From Sphingomonas sp. ERG5 (GTDB lineage Bacteria > Pseudomonadota > Alphaproteobacteria > Sphingomonadales > Sphingomonadaceae), in the NCBI RefSeq assembly GCF_000803065.1, contig NZ_JSXI01000048.1, positions 39,861 to 103,860 of the forward strand: 64,000 nt of DNA. Reading direction: 5' to 3'. The first letter of the stretch is position 1; each line of letters begins with the position of its first letter. Made by a program: the position numbers and the translations under genes. The notes beneath the pieces are model-generated. The model ran no database searches and was not told the origin of the DNA. It was given only the letters and a program-made list of their open reading frames with translations. This document shows positions 33,460 to 43,026 of the stretch, one piece after another.

Positions 33460-35612
33460 CAGAATGCCTGACCGATCGAGATATACAGCGCGACTTTGCC
33501 GTCGCCCGGTCGCGGGTTCAGCGGCGTGGCGACATCGACGCGCAGCGGCCCGAAATTGGTATAGAAACGCCCGCCGATGCCGGCGCCAAAGCGCAGGTCG
33601 GACCCCTTGGGCAACACGCTTTCATAGGCGTTGCCGCCGTCGATGAACGGCACGATGCCGAAATTGCCGAAGCGGTAGCGCGCCTCGAGCGAGAATTCGT
33701 TGAGGCTGCGCCCGCCGACCGGATCGCCATTGGGATCGAGCGGCCCGAGCCGTTGATAGCCATAGCCGCGCACCGAACCGCCGCCGCCGCCATAATAACG
33801 CCGCGATGGCGCGAGGTCGTCGCGCGCGATGCCCGGGATCGACCCGGCACGCAGCCGTCCAGCGAGCACGATGCTGTCGCTGACGTGCTGGTAGATGCTG
33901 CCTTCGATCAGCATCCGGGCATAGGGCCGGACACCGCCGCGCACCGATGTCTCCGGACTGAAGCTCAGCTTGAGGCGATAGCCTTTGGTCGGGTTGAGCA
34001 AATCGTTCGAGGTGTCGAACTGCGCCTGCCCCGGCAGCGCGAGGATGCCATAAGTCGCGCGGTGCTTTTCGCGACGCGAGAAATCATAGACGCTCTCATT
34101 GGTGCCGACCAGTTCGAAGCCATAGGCATAAGTGAATTTCTTCTGCCAGATCGGCGTCGAATCATAGCTGATCCGGCCCGACAGCGTGCCGGTAAAGGCG
34201 TTGAACGCGTCATAATTGGAGTGATTGGCCGATGCGGTGAGCGTCACGGTGCGGTCGCGCTTGCCGGCATTGGACCGGCGGAACGTGGCGCCAAGCCCCT
34301 GCTCCTGCGTACCGGCCACCACCGACAGGATCAGCGCACCTTCCGGCTTCCACATGTTGCGGTGAGTGAACGATCCTTCGAGGCGGAAGCCCTGGCCGGT
34401 CGAATAGCCCGCAGTGGCGCCGATCGAACGCGGCGGGCCGGCCGTCTGGCGGACGAGCAGATCGACCGCTTCGGTCCCGTCGGGGCCAGCCTTGCCGGTG
34501 CGCACCGGTTCGACCGACACGGTCGAGAACAGGCCCGTCGCGACCAGGGCATCGCGCAGATCGTCGACCTTGCGATTGTCGTACAGCTCACCGGCCTTGA
34601 AGCGCGCGAGCACGCCGACATGTTCGGCATCGAAGGCCAGCTTGCCCTCGGTCGAATAGCTGCCGAACGACGATCGCGGCCCGGCATCGACCGGCAGCGT
34701 ATAGGCGCCGGTCCAGTTCGCATCGTCAAGCAGGATGTCGCGCTGACCCAGCGTGACGAACGGATAGCCCTGTTGCGGCAGCTTCAGGCTGAGATTGGCT
34801 TCCGCACCTTGCACCCGGTCGGCCTCGATCGGGTCACCGATGCGCAACGGCAATTCGCGGGTCAGCAAGTCCGGCGGCGTGACCGGCCCGGCTTCGATCG
34901 TGATCGATCCGAGTTTGTAGAGCTTGCCTGGCGTCGCGCTGATGATCGCCTTGACGTTGCCGCCGTTCGGGACGCTTTCGATCGTCGAGCTCGCGGTGCC
35001 GTCATAATAGCCGCGCGACTTCATCAGCCGTACGGCAAGCGCTTCATCCTCGCGCGCCCGCGCGGAGATCATCGTCGCATTGGCAGCCTTGCCGCCGCCT
35101 TCCTTCAGCGCGGACAGCGCATTGAACTGGCTGGTCAGCTCAAGCGGGTCGAGCCCGTTGACCTGGGTATCGTAGCGGATGACCACGGTCTTGTCGTCAT
35201 TGGTATCCGCGACGTCGATCGGCGGAGTCGAATCGAACGTGCCGAGCGCGGGCAGCGGCCGCGCCAGCTCGGTTTCTTCCAGCGGCGGCGGTGACAATGT
35301 CCCCGGACCAGTCGGCGGCGGTGTCGATGACGTCTCGGCAGGGAGCGTCCGGTCGGCAGGGAGGGTCGGGGCCGAAGGAATGGCGGGCATCGCTTCGAGC
35401 GGCGCGTTGATGTCGTCGCTGAGTTGCGGCAGCGCCTTGTCGAAATCGGGTTCGCTGACGATCGGCGCGTCCGCATCGGGATCCACCGGCGCGGCGACGA
35501 CCGGCGGAGTCAGCGACTGATCCGACGCCGAAACGACCGGCGGCGTCTGTTGCTGCGCCGCCAGCGCAACCGGTAGAACAAGCCAGGTGCTGGAAAATGC
35601 CAGAAAGTTCAA
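33459..35612 (-). CDS. tamA: Outer-membrane protein TamA (Omp85 family) with Pro-rich N-terminal extension
   Basis: 717-residue Omp85-superfamily protein. A signal peptide (LAFSSTWLVLPVALAAQ) is followed by about 115 residues of low-complexity Pro/Ala/Asp-rich sequence, then POTRA repeats (about residues 150-370; for example KLYKLGSITIEAGPVTPPDLL) and a C-terminal barrel ending in GQAF with DLRFGAGIGGRFYTNFGPLRVDVATPL. Canonical TamA lacks such a linker. The start codon appears to be TTG at 35612 with AGGGGA seven bases upstream, that site lying in a palindrome. It is followed directly by tamB. Confidence 0.92.
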   Translation of the reverse strand: MNFLAFSSTWLVLPVALAAQQQTPPVVSASDQSLTPPVVAAPVDPDADAPIVSEPDFDKALPQLSDDINAPLEAMPAIPSAPTLPADRTLPAETSSTPPPTGPGTLSPPPLEETELARPLPALGTFDSTPPIDVADTNDDKTVVIRYDTQVNGLDPLELTSQFNALSALKEGGGKAANATMISARAREDEALAVRLMKSRGYYDGTASSTIESVPNGGNVKAIISATPGKLYKLGSITIEAGPVTPPDLLTRELPLRIGDPIEADRVQGAEANLSLKLPQQGYPFVTLGQRDILLDDANWTGAYTLPVDAGPRSSFGSYSTEGKLAFDAEHVGVLARFKAGELYDNRKVDDLRDALVATGLFSTVSVEPVRTGKAGPDGTEAVDLLVRQTAGPPRSIGATAGYSTGQGFRLEGSFTHRNMWKPEGALILSVVAGTQEQGLGATFRRSNAGKRDRTVTLTASANHSNYDAFNAFTGTLSGRISYDSTPIWQKKFTYAYGFELVGTNESVYDFSRREKHRATYGILALPGQAQFDTSNDLLNPTKGYRLKLSFSPETSVRGGVRPYARMLIEGSIYQHVSDSIVLAGRLRAGSIPGIARDDLAPSRRYYGGGGGSVRGYGYQRLGPLDPNGDPVGGRSLNEFSLEARYRFGNFGIVPFIDGGNAYESVLPKGSDLRFGAGIGGRFYTNFGPLRVDVATPLNPRPGDGKVALYISIGQAF

Positions 35613-35618
35613 ACCGAT

Positions 35619-35633
35619 TTCCCCTTAGGGGAA
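35619..35633 (-). promoter_or_regulatory. Palindrome over the tamA Shine-Dalgarno
   Basis: TTCCCCT T AGGGGAA, with 7-base arms and a one-base centre. On the minus strand one arm contains AGGGGA, the ribosome-binding site for the TTG start of tamA. It could form a hairpin that limits translation, or be a protein-binding site. Confidence 0.5.
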
Positions 35634-35744
35634 CCTTTCCGGCCAAACCCCCATCCCGTCTGCCAACGCCCGAGCATCAGTTTGGTTTCGCGTCAATTCA
35701 GCACTTGGTCGGGAACGCCCACCGCCCTTGCGGAAGCCGCACAC

Positions 35745-37889
35745 TTAACCCGCTTTCACCCGGGCGCGATACGCATGGAGCAATGGCTCGGTATAGCCGC
35801 TGGGCTGACTCACACCGTCGAAAACCAGCGCGCGCGCCGCCTGATAGGCCAGGCTGGTCGCTTCATTACCCGACATCGGCCGATAGAGCCGGTCGTCCGC
35901 ATTCTGCGCATCGACCTTTGCCGCCATGCGCGCGAACGCGGCGTCCACATCCGCTTCGGTCGCGACGCCGTGGAGCAGCCAATTGGCCATATGCTGCGAA
36001 CTGATCCGCAGCGTCGCCCGGTCTTCCATCAAGCCGATATCATGGATGTCGGGCACTTTCGAACAGCCCACGCCCTGGTCGATCCAGCGCACGACATAAC
36101 CGAGAATGCCTTGCGCATTATTGTCGAGTTCGGCGCGGATTTCCTCAGGCGTCCAGTTGCGCCCGCCCGCGACCGGCACGGTCAGCAGCGGCGCAAGGCC
36201 AGGAATCGCCTCACCGGCAATTTCCTTCTGCCGCGCGAAGACATCGACCTGATGATAGTGCATCGCATGCAGCGTGGCGGCGGTCGGGCTCGGCACCCAG
36301 GCGGTGTTCGCGCCTGAAAGTGGATGGCCGATCTTCTGCGCCATCATGTCGGCCATGCGGTCGGGCGCCGCCCACATGCCCTTGCCGATCTGTGCCTTGC
36401 CCGACAGGCCATGCGCCAGGCCGATGCGGACATTGCGGTCCTCATAGGCCTTGATCCAGTCGCTCGCCTTCATTTCGGCCTTGGGGATCATCGGCCCGGC
36501 GCGCATCGCGGTATGCATCTCGTCGCCGGTGCGGTCGAGAAAGCCGGTGTTGATGAACACGATGCGGTTTTTCACCGCTTCGATGCACGCGGCAAGATTG
36601 GCCGAGGTGCGGCGCTCCTCATCCATCACGCCGACCTTCAACGTGTGGCGTTCGATCGCCAGCAGATCCTCGACCGCGTCGAACAGCGCATTGGTCAGTG
36701 CCGCTTCTTCGGGGCCGTGCATCTTCGGCTTGACGATATAGACCGAGCCCGCGCGGCTGTTGCGATATTTGCCCAGCCCGCGCAGGTCGTACAGCGCGAT
36801 CGTGCTGGTCATGATCGCATCCAGAATGCCCTCGGGCGCTTCGCTGCCATTGGCGAGCCGGATCGCGGGCGTGGTCATCAGATGACCGACATTGCGCACG
36901 AACAACAGGCTGCGGCCGGGCAATGTCAGCGTGCCGCCATCGGGCGCGGTATAGCTGCGGTCGTCCTCCAGCTTGCGCGTGATGGTGCGGTCGCCCTTGG
37001 TGAAGCTTTCCTCCAGGTCGCCACGCATCAGGCCGAGCCAGTTGCTATAGGCCAGCACCTTGTCATCGGCATCGACCGCCGCGACCGAATCCTCAAGATC
37101 GACGATCGAGGTCAGCGCGGATTCGAGGATCACATCGGCGATGCCCGCCGGATCTTCGCTGCCGATCGAATGGCTGCGATCGATGACGATTTCGATGTGC
37201 AGGCCGTTATGACGCAGCAGCAGCGCCGTCGGGCTGCCGGGATCGCCGCGATAACCGGCAAAGGCCGATGGGTCGCGCAGCGCAGGCGCCTGCCCCGTCA
37301 ACAGGCCCCGCGCCATCAACACACCATTCGCGACGCTGAGCGAGGCGACCTCATCCCATTTGCCGCTCGCCAGCGGCACCGCTTCATCGAGAAAGGCCTT
37401 CGCGCGCTCGATCACCTGGGCACCGCGATCCGAGTCATAGCCGCCGGCGCGCGCGCTTCCAGGCAATGCGTCGGTACCGTAGAAAGCGTCGTACAGGCTG
37501 CCCCAGCGCGCATTGGCGGCATTCAGGACGAAGCGGGCATTGAGAATCGGCACCACCAATTGCGGCCCGGCCATGGTCGCGACTTCGGCATCGACATGAG
37601 TCGTGCCGATGGTGAATGGCGCGGGTTCGGGCACGAGATAGCCGATTTCACGCAGATAGGCCTCGTCGACCGGTTCTCCGGCGACATAGCGGGCATCGAT
37701 CAGCGCCTGGAGCGACACGCGTTTGGCCAGCAGCGCAATATTCTCGGGCGTGAAGCGCGCGAAGATATCCGCCACGCCGCGCCACCAGTCGCTGGCGTGG
37801 ATCTGCAACCCGAGCAACAGCCTCCCCTCAACGAACCGCACCAGTGGTTCGGCAACCGACAGACCGGCACGATCGAGCATCTTGGGCAT
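35745..37889 (-). CDS. glcB: Malate synthase G
   Basis: 714-residue malate synthase of the G isoform (usual length about 720). The catalytic region [50 protein letters not shown] and [12 protein letters not shown], and the C-terminal motif [20 protein letters not shown], are diagnostic. It condenses glyoxylate and acetyl-CoA to malate in the glyoxylate bypass or glycolate use. The ATG at 37889 has AGGAGG four bases upstream. No isocitrate lyase is in the window. Confidence 0.97.
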   Translation of the reverse strand: MPKMLDRAGLSVAEPLVRFVEGRLLLGLQIHASDWWRGVADIFARFTPENIALLAKRVSLQALIDARYVAGEPVDEAYLREIGYLVPEPAPFTIGTTHVDAEVATMAGPQLVVPILNARFVLNAANARWGSLYDAFYGTDALPGSARAGGYDSDRGAQVIERAKAFLDEAVPLASGKWDEVASLSVANGVLMARGLLTGQAPALRDPSAFAGYRGDPGSPTALLLRHNGLHIEIVIDRSHSIGSEDPAGIADVILESALTSIVDLEDSVAAVDADDKVLAYSNWLGLMRGDLEESFTKGDRTITRKLEDDRSYTAPDGGTLTLPGRSLLFVRNVGHLMTTPAIRLANGSEAPEGILDAIMTSTIALYDLRGLGKYRNSRAGSVYIVKPKMHGPEEAALTNALFDAVEDLLAIERHTLKVGVMDEERRTSANLAACIEAVKNRIVFINTGFLDRTGDEMHTAMRAGPMIPKAEMKASDWIKAYEDRNVRIGLAHGLSGKAQIGKGMWAAPDRMADMMAQKIGHPLSGANTAWVPSPTAATLHAMHYHQVDVFARQKEIAGEAIPGLAPLLTVPVAGGRNWTPEEIRAELDNNAQGILGYVVRWIDQGVGCSKVPDIHDIGLMEDRATLRISSQHMANWLLHGVATEADVDAAFARMAAKVDAQNADDRLYRPMSGNEATSLAYQAARALVFDGVSQPSGYTEPLLHAYRARVKAG

Positions 37890-37983
37890 GAGGCCTCCTT
37901 GGAGATTGCAACTGCCTGGGGAGGGCACGACCACTGCCGCTTAGGCCAGCCAAGGGCCGGGCATCAACCCCGTTCGGGACGGA

Positions 37984-38430
37984 TTATGCCGGATCGATCT
38001 TTTCGGCCGAGGCCTCGACCCGATCGAGCAGCGTGCGGAACGTCTTGATCTCCGCCGCGGAGAAGCCGGCAAAGACCTGCTTCTCCAGCGCCAATGCCTT
38101 GGGCGTGACACTGTCGTACAAGGCCTTGCCCGCGATCGTCAGCGATAAGAGATGCGATCGCTGATCGTCGGGATTGGGCCGCCGCTGCACCAGGCCGCGA
38201 TCGTACAAGGCGATCGCGGCGCGGCTCACCGTCACCTTGTCCATCCGCGTGGCGGAGCCGAGCGCCTGCTGCGTCATCCCCTCGCCTTCCGCGATGACGG
38301 CGATCAACCGCCATTCCGGGATCTTGAGCCCGAAAAGCGACTGATAGGCGGTGGCGATCGCCGACGACACGCGGTTCGAGGCGATCGACAGGCGATACGG
38401 GAGGAAATCGTCCAGATTGAGCGTCGGCAT
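37984..38430 (-). CDS. MarR-family regulator, divergent from hppD
   Basis: 148-residue MarR-type winged helix regulator (PEWRLIAVIAEGEGMTQQALGSATRMDKVTVSRAAIALYDRGLVQRRPNPDDQRSHLLSLT). It is divergent from the hppD-hmgA operon (hppD start 38625), which places it well to control tyrosine/homogentisate degradation, as HmgR-like proteins do elsewhere; that link is inference. The effector would be an aromatic intermediate. It ends 94 bases from glcB. Confidence 0.93.
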   Translation of the reverse strand: MPTLNLDDFLPYRLSIASNRVSSAIATAYQSLFGLKIPEWRLIAVIAEGEGMTQQALGSATRMDKVTVSRAAIALYDRGLVQRRPNPDDQRSHLLSLTIAGKALYDSVTPKALALEKQVFAGFSAAEIKTFRTLLDRVEASAEKIDPA

Positions 38431-38624
38431 CCGCGCTTCCTAACCCAAGCTGTCCCGTTCGTCATGCCGGGCCGTCCCGGTATCCGCAAAGCCCTCGTTT
38501 TGACGCGCGCGGGGCACGGTGGACCCCGGAACAAGTCCAGGGCGTCACCATTGATATGGACGGCCCGATCAAACCCCGATATAGTATCATCTGTAACCAC
38601 ATTTCCCCTCACGGAGATACCGTC
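38431..38624. promoter_or_regulatory. Divergent MarR/hppD control region with repeat remnant
   Basis: 194 bases between the two divergent starts. The left part contains a GC-rich repeat-like segment (GTCATGCCGGGCC... through GGACCCCGGAACAAG, 38461-38545) of the kind scattered in sphingomonad intergenic DNA; the right part is AT-richer (GATATAGTATCATC about 38578) and likely holds the hppD promoter. No clear hexamer pair can be fixed. Confidence 0.4.
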
Positions 38625-39695
38625 ATGACTGCGACCGAGAACCCAATGGGCCTGAACGGCTTCGAGTTCGTCGAATTCACCAGCCCGAATCCGGAAGCGC
38701 TGGCCGACCTGTTCGTGAAGATGGGCTTCACTCATGTCGGCACGCACAAATCGAAGAATGTCCGCCGCTACGCGCAAGGCGACGTCAACTTCCTGCTCAA
38801 CATGGACGAGGCCGGCCAGGTCGCCGGTTTCCGCAATGCGCACGGCCCCTCGGCCAATGCGATGGCGTTCCGCGTCGCCGACAGCGACCAGGCGCTGAAG
38901 CTGGCGATCGAGCGCGGCGCGAGCCCGGTCAAGGGTGAGCACGGCCCGGGCGAACTCGACATTCCGGCGATCGAAGGCATTGGCGGCGCGAACCTGTATC
39001 TGGTCGACCGGCACGGCGGCGAGACGATCTACGACACCGATTTCACGCCTGTCCCCGGCGCGGGCGTCGATGACCATGCGGTCGGCCTGCACACGCTCGA
39101 CCATCTGACGCACAATCTGCAGCGTGGCCGGATGGATTATTGGGCCAATTATTACGAGACGATCTTCAATTTCCGCCAGATCCGCTATTTCGACATCGAA
39201 GGCCAGGCGACCGGCCTGTTCTCCAAAGCGATGACTGCGCCCGACGACAAGATCCGTATCCCGCTCAACGAAAGCCAGGACGAGCATTCGCAGATCGAGG
39301 AATTCATCAAGGACTATAAGGGCGAAGGCATTCAGCATCTCGCGCTGGCGACCGATGATATCTTCGGCACGGTCGACAAGCTGCGCGCCAACGGCATCAA
39401 GTTCCAGACCACGCCGCAGACCTATTTCGACCTGATCGACAAGCGCTTGCCCGGCCATAACCATGACGTCGAGGAAATGCGCAAGCGCGACATATTGATC
39501 GATGGTGCGCCGGAAACCGGCGGTGGATTGCTGCTGCAGATCTTCACCGAAAATATGGTCGGTCCGATCTTCTTCGAAATCATCCAGCGCAAGGGCAATG
39601 ACGGCTTTGGCGAGGGCAATTTCAAGGCATTGTTCGAGTCGATCGAGCTCGATCAAATTCGTCGCGGCGTGGTGCCCGGCAAAGTAGACGCTTAA
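38625..39695 (+). CDS. hppD: 4-hydroxyphenylpyruvate dioxygenase
   Basis: 356-residue non-heme iron dioxygenase, standard length. The two vicinal-oxygen-chelate halves hold the iron ligands in the expected contexts: His in HTLDHLTHNL, His in GEGIQHLALATDD and Glu in LLQIFTENMVGPIFFE. It converts 4-hydroxyphenylpyruvate to homogentisate. ATG 38625 has a weak ACGGAG site; hmgA follows after a repeat-containing 128-base gap, so the two form a degradation operon or paired transcripts. Confidence 0.97.
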   Translation: MTATENPMGLNGFEFVEFTSPNPEALADLFVKMGFTHVGTHKSKNVRRYAQGDVNFLLNMDEAGQVAGFRNAHGPSANAMAFRVADSDQALKLAIERGASPVKGEHGPGELDIPAIEGIGGANLYLVDRHGGETIYDTDFTPVPGAGVDDHAVGLHTLDHLTHNLQRGRMDYWANYYETIFNFRQIRYFDIEGQATGLFSKAMTAPDDKIRIPLNESQDEHSQIEEFIKDYKGEGIQHLALATDDIFGTVDKLRANGIKFQTTPQTYFDLIDKRLPGHNHDVEEMRKRDILIDGAPETGGGLLLQIFTENMVGPIFFEIIQRKGNDGFGEGNFKALFESIELDQIRRGVVPGKVDA

Positions 39696-39702
39696 AACCC
39701 AT

Positions 39703-39804
39703 CTCCCCCTGTGGGAGATGATGGCCCGAAGGGCCGGATGAGGGGGAGCGATGTGCGGAGCATCAGCGGCAATCCCCCTCACCCTCCCTCTCCCACAGGG
39801 GGAG
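39703..39804. repeat. Long intergenic inverted repeat between hppD and hmgA
   Basis: CTCCCCCTGTGGGAGA (39703-39718) pairs perfectly with its complement at 39789-39804. Inside are smaller stems, GGCCC/GGGCC (39723-39735) and TGAGGGGGA/TCCCCCTCA. Elements of this kind recur in sphingomonad genomes. It may terminate or stabilise the hppD transcript, modulating hmgA. Confidence 0.8.
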
Positions 39805-39823
39805 AGGGTAAGAAGGAACGGCG

Positions 39824-41110
39824 ATGACTGACTATCAAACCGGCTTCGGCAACCACTTCGCCACCGAAGCCTTGCCCGGCGCCCTCCCCATTGGCCGCAA
39901 CTCACCGCAAAAACCTGCTTTCGGCCTGTACGCCGAGCAGCTCAGCGGCACGGCCTTTACCGCACCGCGCCACGAGAATCGCCGCTCCTGGCTTTATCGC
40001 CTGCGCCCGTCCGCCGCGCATCCTGCCTTTACGCGCTACACGGGCGCCAAACGCTTCGCGCCCGGCGTGAGCAAGGACCCGCTCGCGCCCAACCGGCTGC
40101 GCTGGGGACCGAGCGAGGTCGCCGATGCGGACTGGCTCGACAGCCTGACAACGATGATCGTCGCGGGCGAAGGTCCGGCGGCCCAGGCCGGTGTCGCGAT
40201 GCATCTCTATGGCGCGTCGCGGGATATGGTCGACCGCGCCTTTGTCTCGGGCGACGGCGAATTGCTTATCCTGCCCGAACAGGGCGCGCTGACGCTGTTG
40301 ACCGAAATGGGCCGCATTGATGTGAAGCCCGGCCAGGTCGCGTTGATCCCACGCGGCGTTCGCTTCCGCGTGACGCTGCCCGACGGCACGGCACGTGGTT
40401 ATGTCGCGGAAAATCACGGACAACCTTTCCGCTTGCCCGATCTCGGCCCGATCGGGTCGAACGGCCTCGCCAATCCGCGCGATTTCGAAACGCCGGTCGC
40501 CTGGTTCGAGGATCGCGAGGGTGATTTCGAACTGGTGCAGAAATTCCTCGGTACGCTCTGGGCGACCCAGCTTGGCCGCTCGCCGCTCGACGTGGTCGCG
40601 TGGCACGGCAATTATGCGCCGTGCCGCTATGACCTGGCCCATTTCAATACGATCGGCAGCGTCAGTTTCGACCATCCCGATCCTTCGATCTTCACCGTGC
40701 TGACGTCACCCAGCGATGTCGCCGGCACCGCCAATGCCGATTTCGTCATCTTCCCGCCGCGCTGGATGGTGGCGGAAAACACGTTCCGCCCACCCTGGTT
40801 CCATCGCAACGTGATGAGCGAAGCGATGGGCCTGATCCACGGCGCCTATGACGCGAAAGCCGATGGCTTCGTCCCCGGCGCACTGTCGCTGCACAATCAG
40901 ATGAGTGGCCATGGCCCCGATGTCGCAAGCTGGAAGGGGGCAAGCGAAGCCGAACTCAAGCCGCACAAGATCGACGGCACCATGGCCTTCATGATCGAAA
41001 GCCGTTGGGTCTTCCGCCCAACCGATTTCGCGCTGAAGACCAGTACGCTCGACGAGGATTATGATCAGGTGTGGACTGGCTTTCCCAAGGCACAGTTGCC
41101 CGCCCGGTAG
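39824..41110 (+). CDS. hmgA: Homogentisate 1,2-dioxygenase
   Basis: 428-residue ring-cleaving dioxygenase with full-length HGO features: N-terminal [19 protein letters not shown], the C-terminal iron site region [18 protein letters not shown] and [12 protein letters not shown]. It opens homogentisate to maleylacetoacetate. AAGGA precedes the ATG by 8 bases. The next enzymes (maleylacetoacetate isomerase, fumarylacetoacetase) are not in the window. Confidence 0.97.
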   Translation: MTDYQTGFGNHFATEALPGALPIGRNSPQKPAFGLYAEQLSGTAFTAPRHENRRSWLYRLRPSAAHPAFTRYTGAKRFAPGVSKDPLAPNRLRWGPSEVADADWLDSLTTMIVAGEGPAAQAGVAMHLYGASRDMVDRAFVSGDGELLILPEQGALTLLTEMGRIDVKPGQVALIPRGVRFRVTLPDGTARGYVAENHGQPFRLPDLGPIGSNGLANPRDFETPVAWFEDREGDFELVQKFLGTLWATQLGRSPLDVVAWHGNYAPCRYDLAHFNTIGSVSFDHPDPSIFTVLTSPSDVAGTANADFVIFPPRWMVAENTFRPPWFHRNVMSEAMGLIHGAYDAKADGFVPGALSLHNQMSGHGPDVASWKGASEAELKPHKIDGTMAFMIESRWVFRPTDFALKTSTLDEDYDQVWTGFPKAQLPAR

Positions 41111-41295
41111 GAACGCTGGATCAGGACCCGGCCCTCCATGCGCTTGGATGAAAGCGTTTTGAGTCGCGTCGCGCCGGGTTGATTCACCACCTGCCCGGAA
41201 GGAAGTGATTCCGTCAGCGCATCGTCATCCTGGCGCAAATGCCGATATCCTTCCCCGACACCATCTCCATATCGCGTTTCAAATTCCCCATTTAC

Positions 41296-41327
41296 TTCGT
41301 ACACGAAACATCTATTTCGCATACGAA
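41296..41327. promoter_or_regulatory. Tandem TTCG-N4-CGAA palindromes upstream of MarR gene
   Basis: TTCGTACACGAA (41296-41307) and TTCGCATACGAA (41316-41327) share the palindromic frame TTCG-NNNN-CGAA and are 20 bases (about two helical turns) apart. They lie 29-60 bases upstream of the MarR gene at 41356, where a MarR dimer pair would bind. Confidence 0.65.
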
Positions 41328-41355
41328 TGATTTGGCGAGCGCGAGCACGGACATC

Positions 41356-41799
41356 ATGAGCAACGTCGCAAACAACAGGCGTGGGAGATTCATCTACCTC
41401 CTCAATGTCGCGCAACGCCGGGTTCAGGCTGCGGTTCAGGACGAGGGCGACGGGGCCACCGCGGCACGTGCCGGGCTGTTGATGGCATTGTCGCCCGACA
41501 TGGGCACGCCAATGGCGCAGCTTGGACCGATCCTCGACCTTGGAGCGCCGGCACTTTCGGGCCTGATCGACCGGACTTCCCGCGCGGGCCTGATCGAGCG
41601 CTGTCCCGATCCGGCGGACGGGCGGGCATGGATCATCCTGCTGACGGCTGAAGGAGCCGCCGCACGGGCGGAGGCAATTCGCGGCGCACATGCGCTGAAT
41701 GAGCGGCTTTGTAATGGCTTTGACGATGCGGAACTCGCGATCGTCGCTCGCTGGCTGGAAGCCGTGCGAGACAAATTCCCCAAGGAGAACGGCAAGTGA
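41356..41799 (+). CDS. MarR-family regulator coupled to enoyl-CoA hydratase
   Basis: 147-residue MarR-type regulator (RAGLLMALSPDMGTPMAQLGPILDLGAPALSGLIDRTSRAGLIERCPDPADGRAWIILLT). It begins at ATG 41356 (MSNVANNRRGRF), the start just downstream of the tandem palindromes; a longer in-frame extension would place the operators in coding sequence. It overlaps the enoyl-CoA hydratase by four bases, so repressor and enzyme are made together. It probably senses an acyl-CoA or aromatic-CoA related to that enzyme. Confidence 0.92.
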   Translation: MSNVANNRRGRFIYLLNVAQRRVQAAVQDEGDGATAARAGLLMALSPDMGTPMAQLGPILDLGAPALSGLIDRTSRAGLIERCPDPADGRAWIILLTAEGAAARAEAIRGAHALNERLCNGFDDAELAIVARWLEAVRDKFPKENGK

Positions 41800-42563
41800 C
41801 CGACCATATCCAGATCGAGAAATCCAACGGCGTGCTGACACTGGTGATGAACCGCCCGGACAAGAAGAATGCGCTGACCGACGCGATGTACAAGTCGCTC
41901 GCCGATGCGATCGAAAACGCGAATGATGATAGCGACGTTCGGGCGATTCTGCTTCGGAGCGAAGGCGATCTATTTACATCGGGCAATGATATCGGCGAGT
42001 TCGCCGCGGTTGCCGCCGGCGGCGGGGGCCTGCACAATGTGGCGCGCTTCATCCGGGCGATCGCGACAGCCGCCAAACCCCTGATCGCCGCCGTGCAAGG
42101 GCGCGCCGTCGGCATCGGGACGACGATGCTCCTGCATTGCGACCATGTCGTGCTGGCGGAAGATGCGCAACTGACGACACCGTTCGTAAGCCTGGCCCTG
42201 GTGCCCGAAGCGGCGTCGAGCCTGTTGCTGCCGCAGCGCATCGGCCATGTCCGGGCGTTCTCGATGTTCGCGCTTGGCGAGGCTGTCGGCGCTCATGACG
42301 CGGTCGCCTGGGGCCTTGCCAACAAGGTCGTGCCGAACGAAGAGTTGCAGGAAACCGCCCGGAATTTCGCCGAACGATTGGCCAGGCAACCGCTTGGCGC
42401 GCTGGTCGCGACCAAGAAGCTGATGCGCGCGACCGGCCCGATTACCGCGCATATGGACACGGAGAGCAAGCTGTTCGGCGAACGCCTCTCGACTGGTGAA
42501 GCGCGAGAAGCATTCACCGCCTTTGCCGAACGCCGCGCGCCCGACTTTTCCGGGTTCGCCTGA
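41796..42563 (+). CDS. Enoyl-CoA hydratase/isomerase family protein
   Basis: 255-residue crotonase-fold protein starting at GTG 41796, sharing four bases with the MarR stop. Features include RPDKKNALTDAMY, the oxyanion hole regions SGNDIGEFAA and GRAVGIGTTMLLHCD, and the region LVPEAASSLLLPQRIG with Glu. Hydration of trans-2-enoyl-CoA or isomerisation of related CoA esters is expected. Context suggests a MarR-controlled acyl-CoA metabolism step not directly tied to the homogentisate genes. Confidence 0.92.
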   Translation: MTDHIQIEKSNGVLTLVMNRPDKKNALTDAMYKSLADAIENANDDSDVRAILLRSEGDLFTSGNDIGEFAAVAAGGGGLHNVARFIRAIATAAKPLIAAVQGRAVGIGTTMLLHCDHVVLAEDAQLTTPFVSLALVPEAASSLLLPQRIGHVRAFSMFALGEAVGAHDAVAWGLANKVVPNEELQETARNFAERLARQPLGALVATKKLMRATGPITAHMDTESKLFGERLSTGEAREAFTAFAERRAPDFSGFA

Positions 42564-42681
42564 GCGTCCAATCACGCCGACCTGATCGACCCGGCAAATA
42601 ATTTTTCACGCCCTGTCGAATCCACTCCCCCTCGCCCGTCTCCGCTATACGATCGCACTCACGCGATCGGGGAGATGAACG

Positions 42682-43026
42682 ATGCAATATATGCTGCTGA
42701 TTTATGAGGACGAGAGCGGGTATGGCGACCAAGCCGACACGCCCGAGATGATGGCGATTATCGACAAGCATATGGCGCTGGTCGGCGAACTCGGCGACCG
42801 GCAGATCGATGGCGCGGGATTGCAGCCAGTGATCACCGCGACGACGGTGCGTACAAGCGGCGGCAAGCAAATGGTCCATGACGGCCCCTTTGCCGAAACC
42901 AAGGAACAGCTGGGCGGCTATTATGTGATCGAAGCGCCCGATCTCGATGCCGCCCTGGCGATCGCGAAGAAGGTGCCGCTGCGTGCCGACGGTGCGATCG
43001 AAGTCCGGCCGCTGATCGTCCATTGA
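42682..43026 (+). CDS. YCII/DGPF domain protein
   Basis: 114-residue YciI-like protein with the DGPF signature (MVHDGPFAETKEQLGGYYVIE). Such proteins are known partners of ECF42-type sigma factors and are targets or cofactors of unknown biochemical role. It overlaps the sigma gene by four bases, so the two are stoichiometrically coupled. GGGGAG lies 7-12 bases before the ATG. Confidence 0.93.
   Translation: MQYMLLIYEDESGYGDQADTPEMMAIIDKHMALVGELGDRQIDGAGLQPVITATTVRTSGGKQMVHDGPFAETKEQLGGYYVIEAPDLDAALAIAKKVPLRADGAIEVRPLIVH

Noticed and set aside
33408..35294. 628-codon plus-strand open frame inside tamA
   Set aside because: Antisense of Omp85 coding sequence.
36324..38048. 574-codon plus-strand open frame inside glcB
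   Set aside because: Antisense of malate synthase.
39703..39804. CRISPR-like repeat
   Set aside because: It is a single inverted repeat, without regularly spaced direct copies or cas genes.
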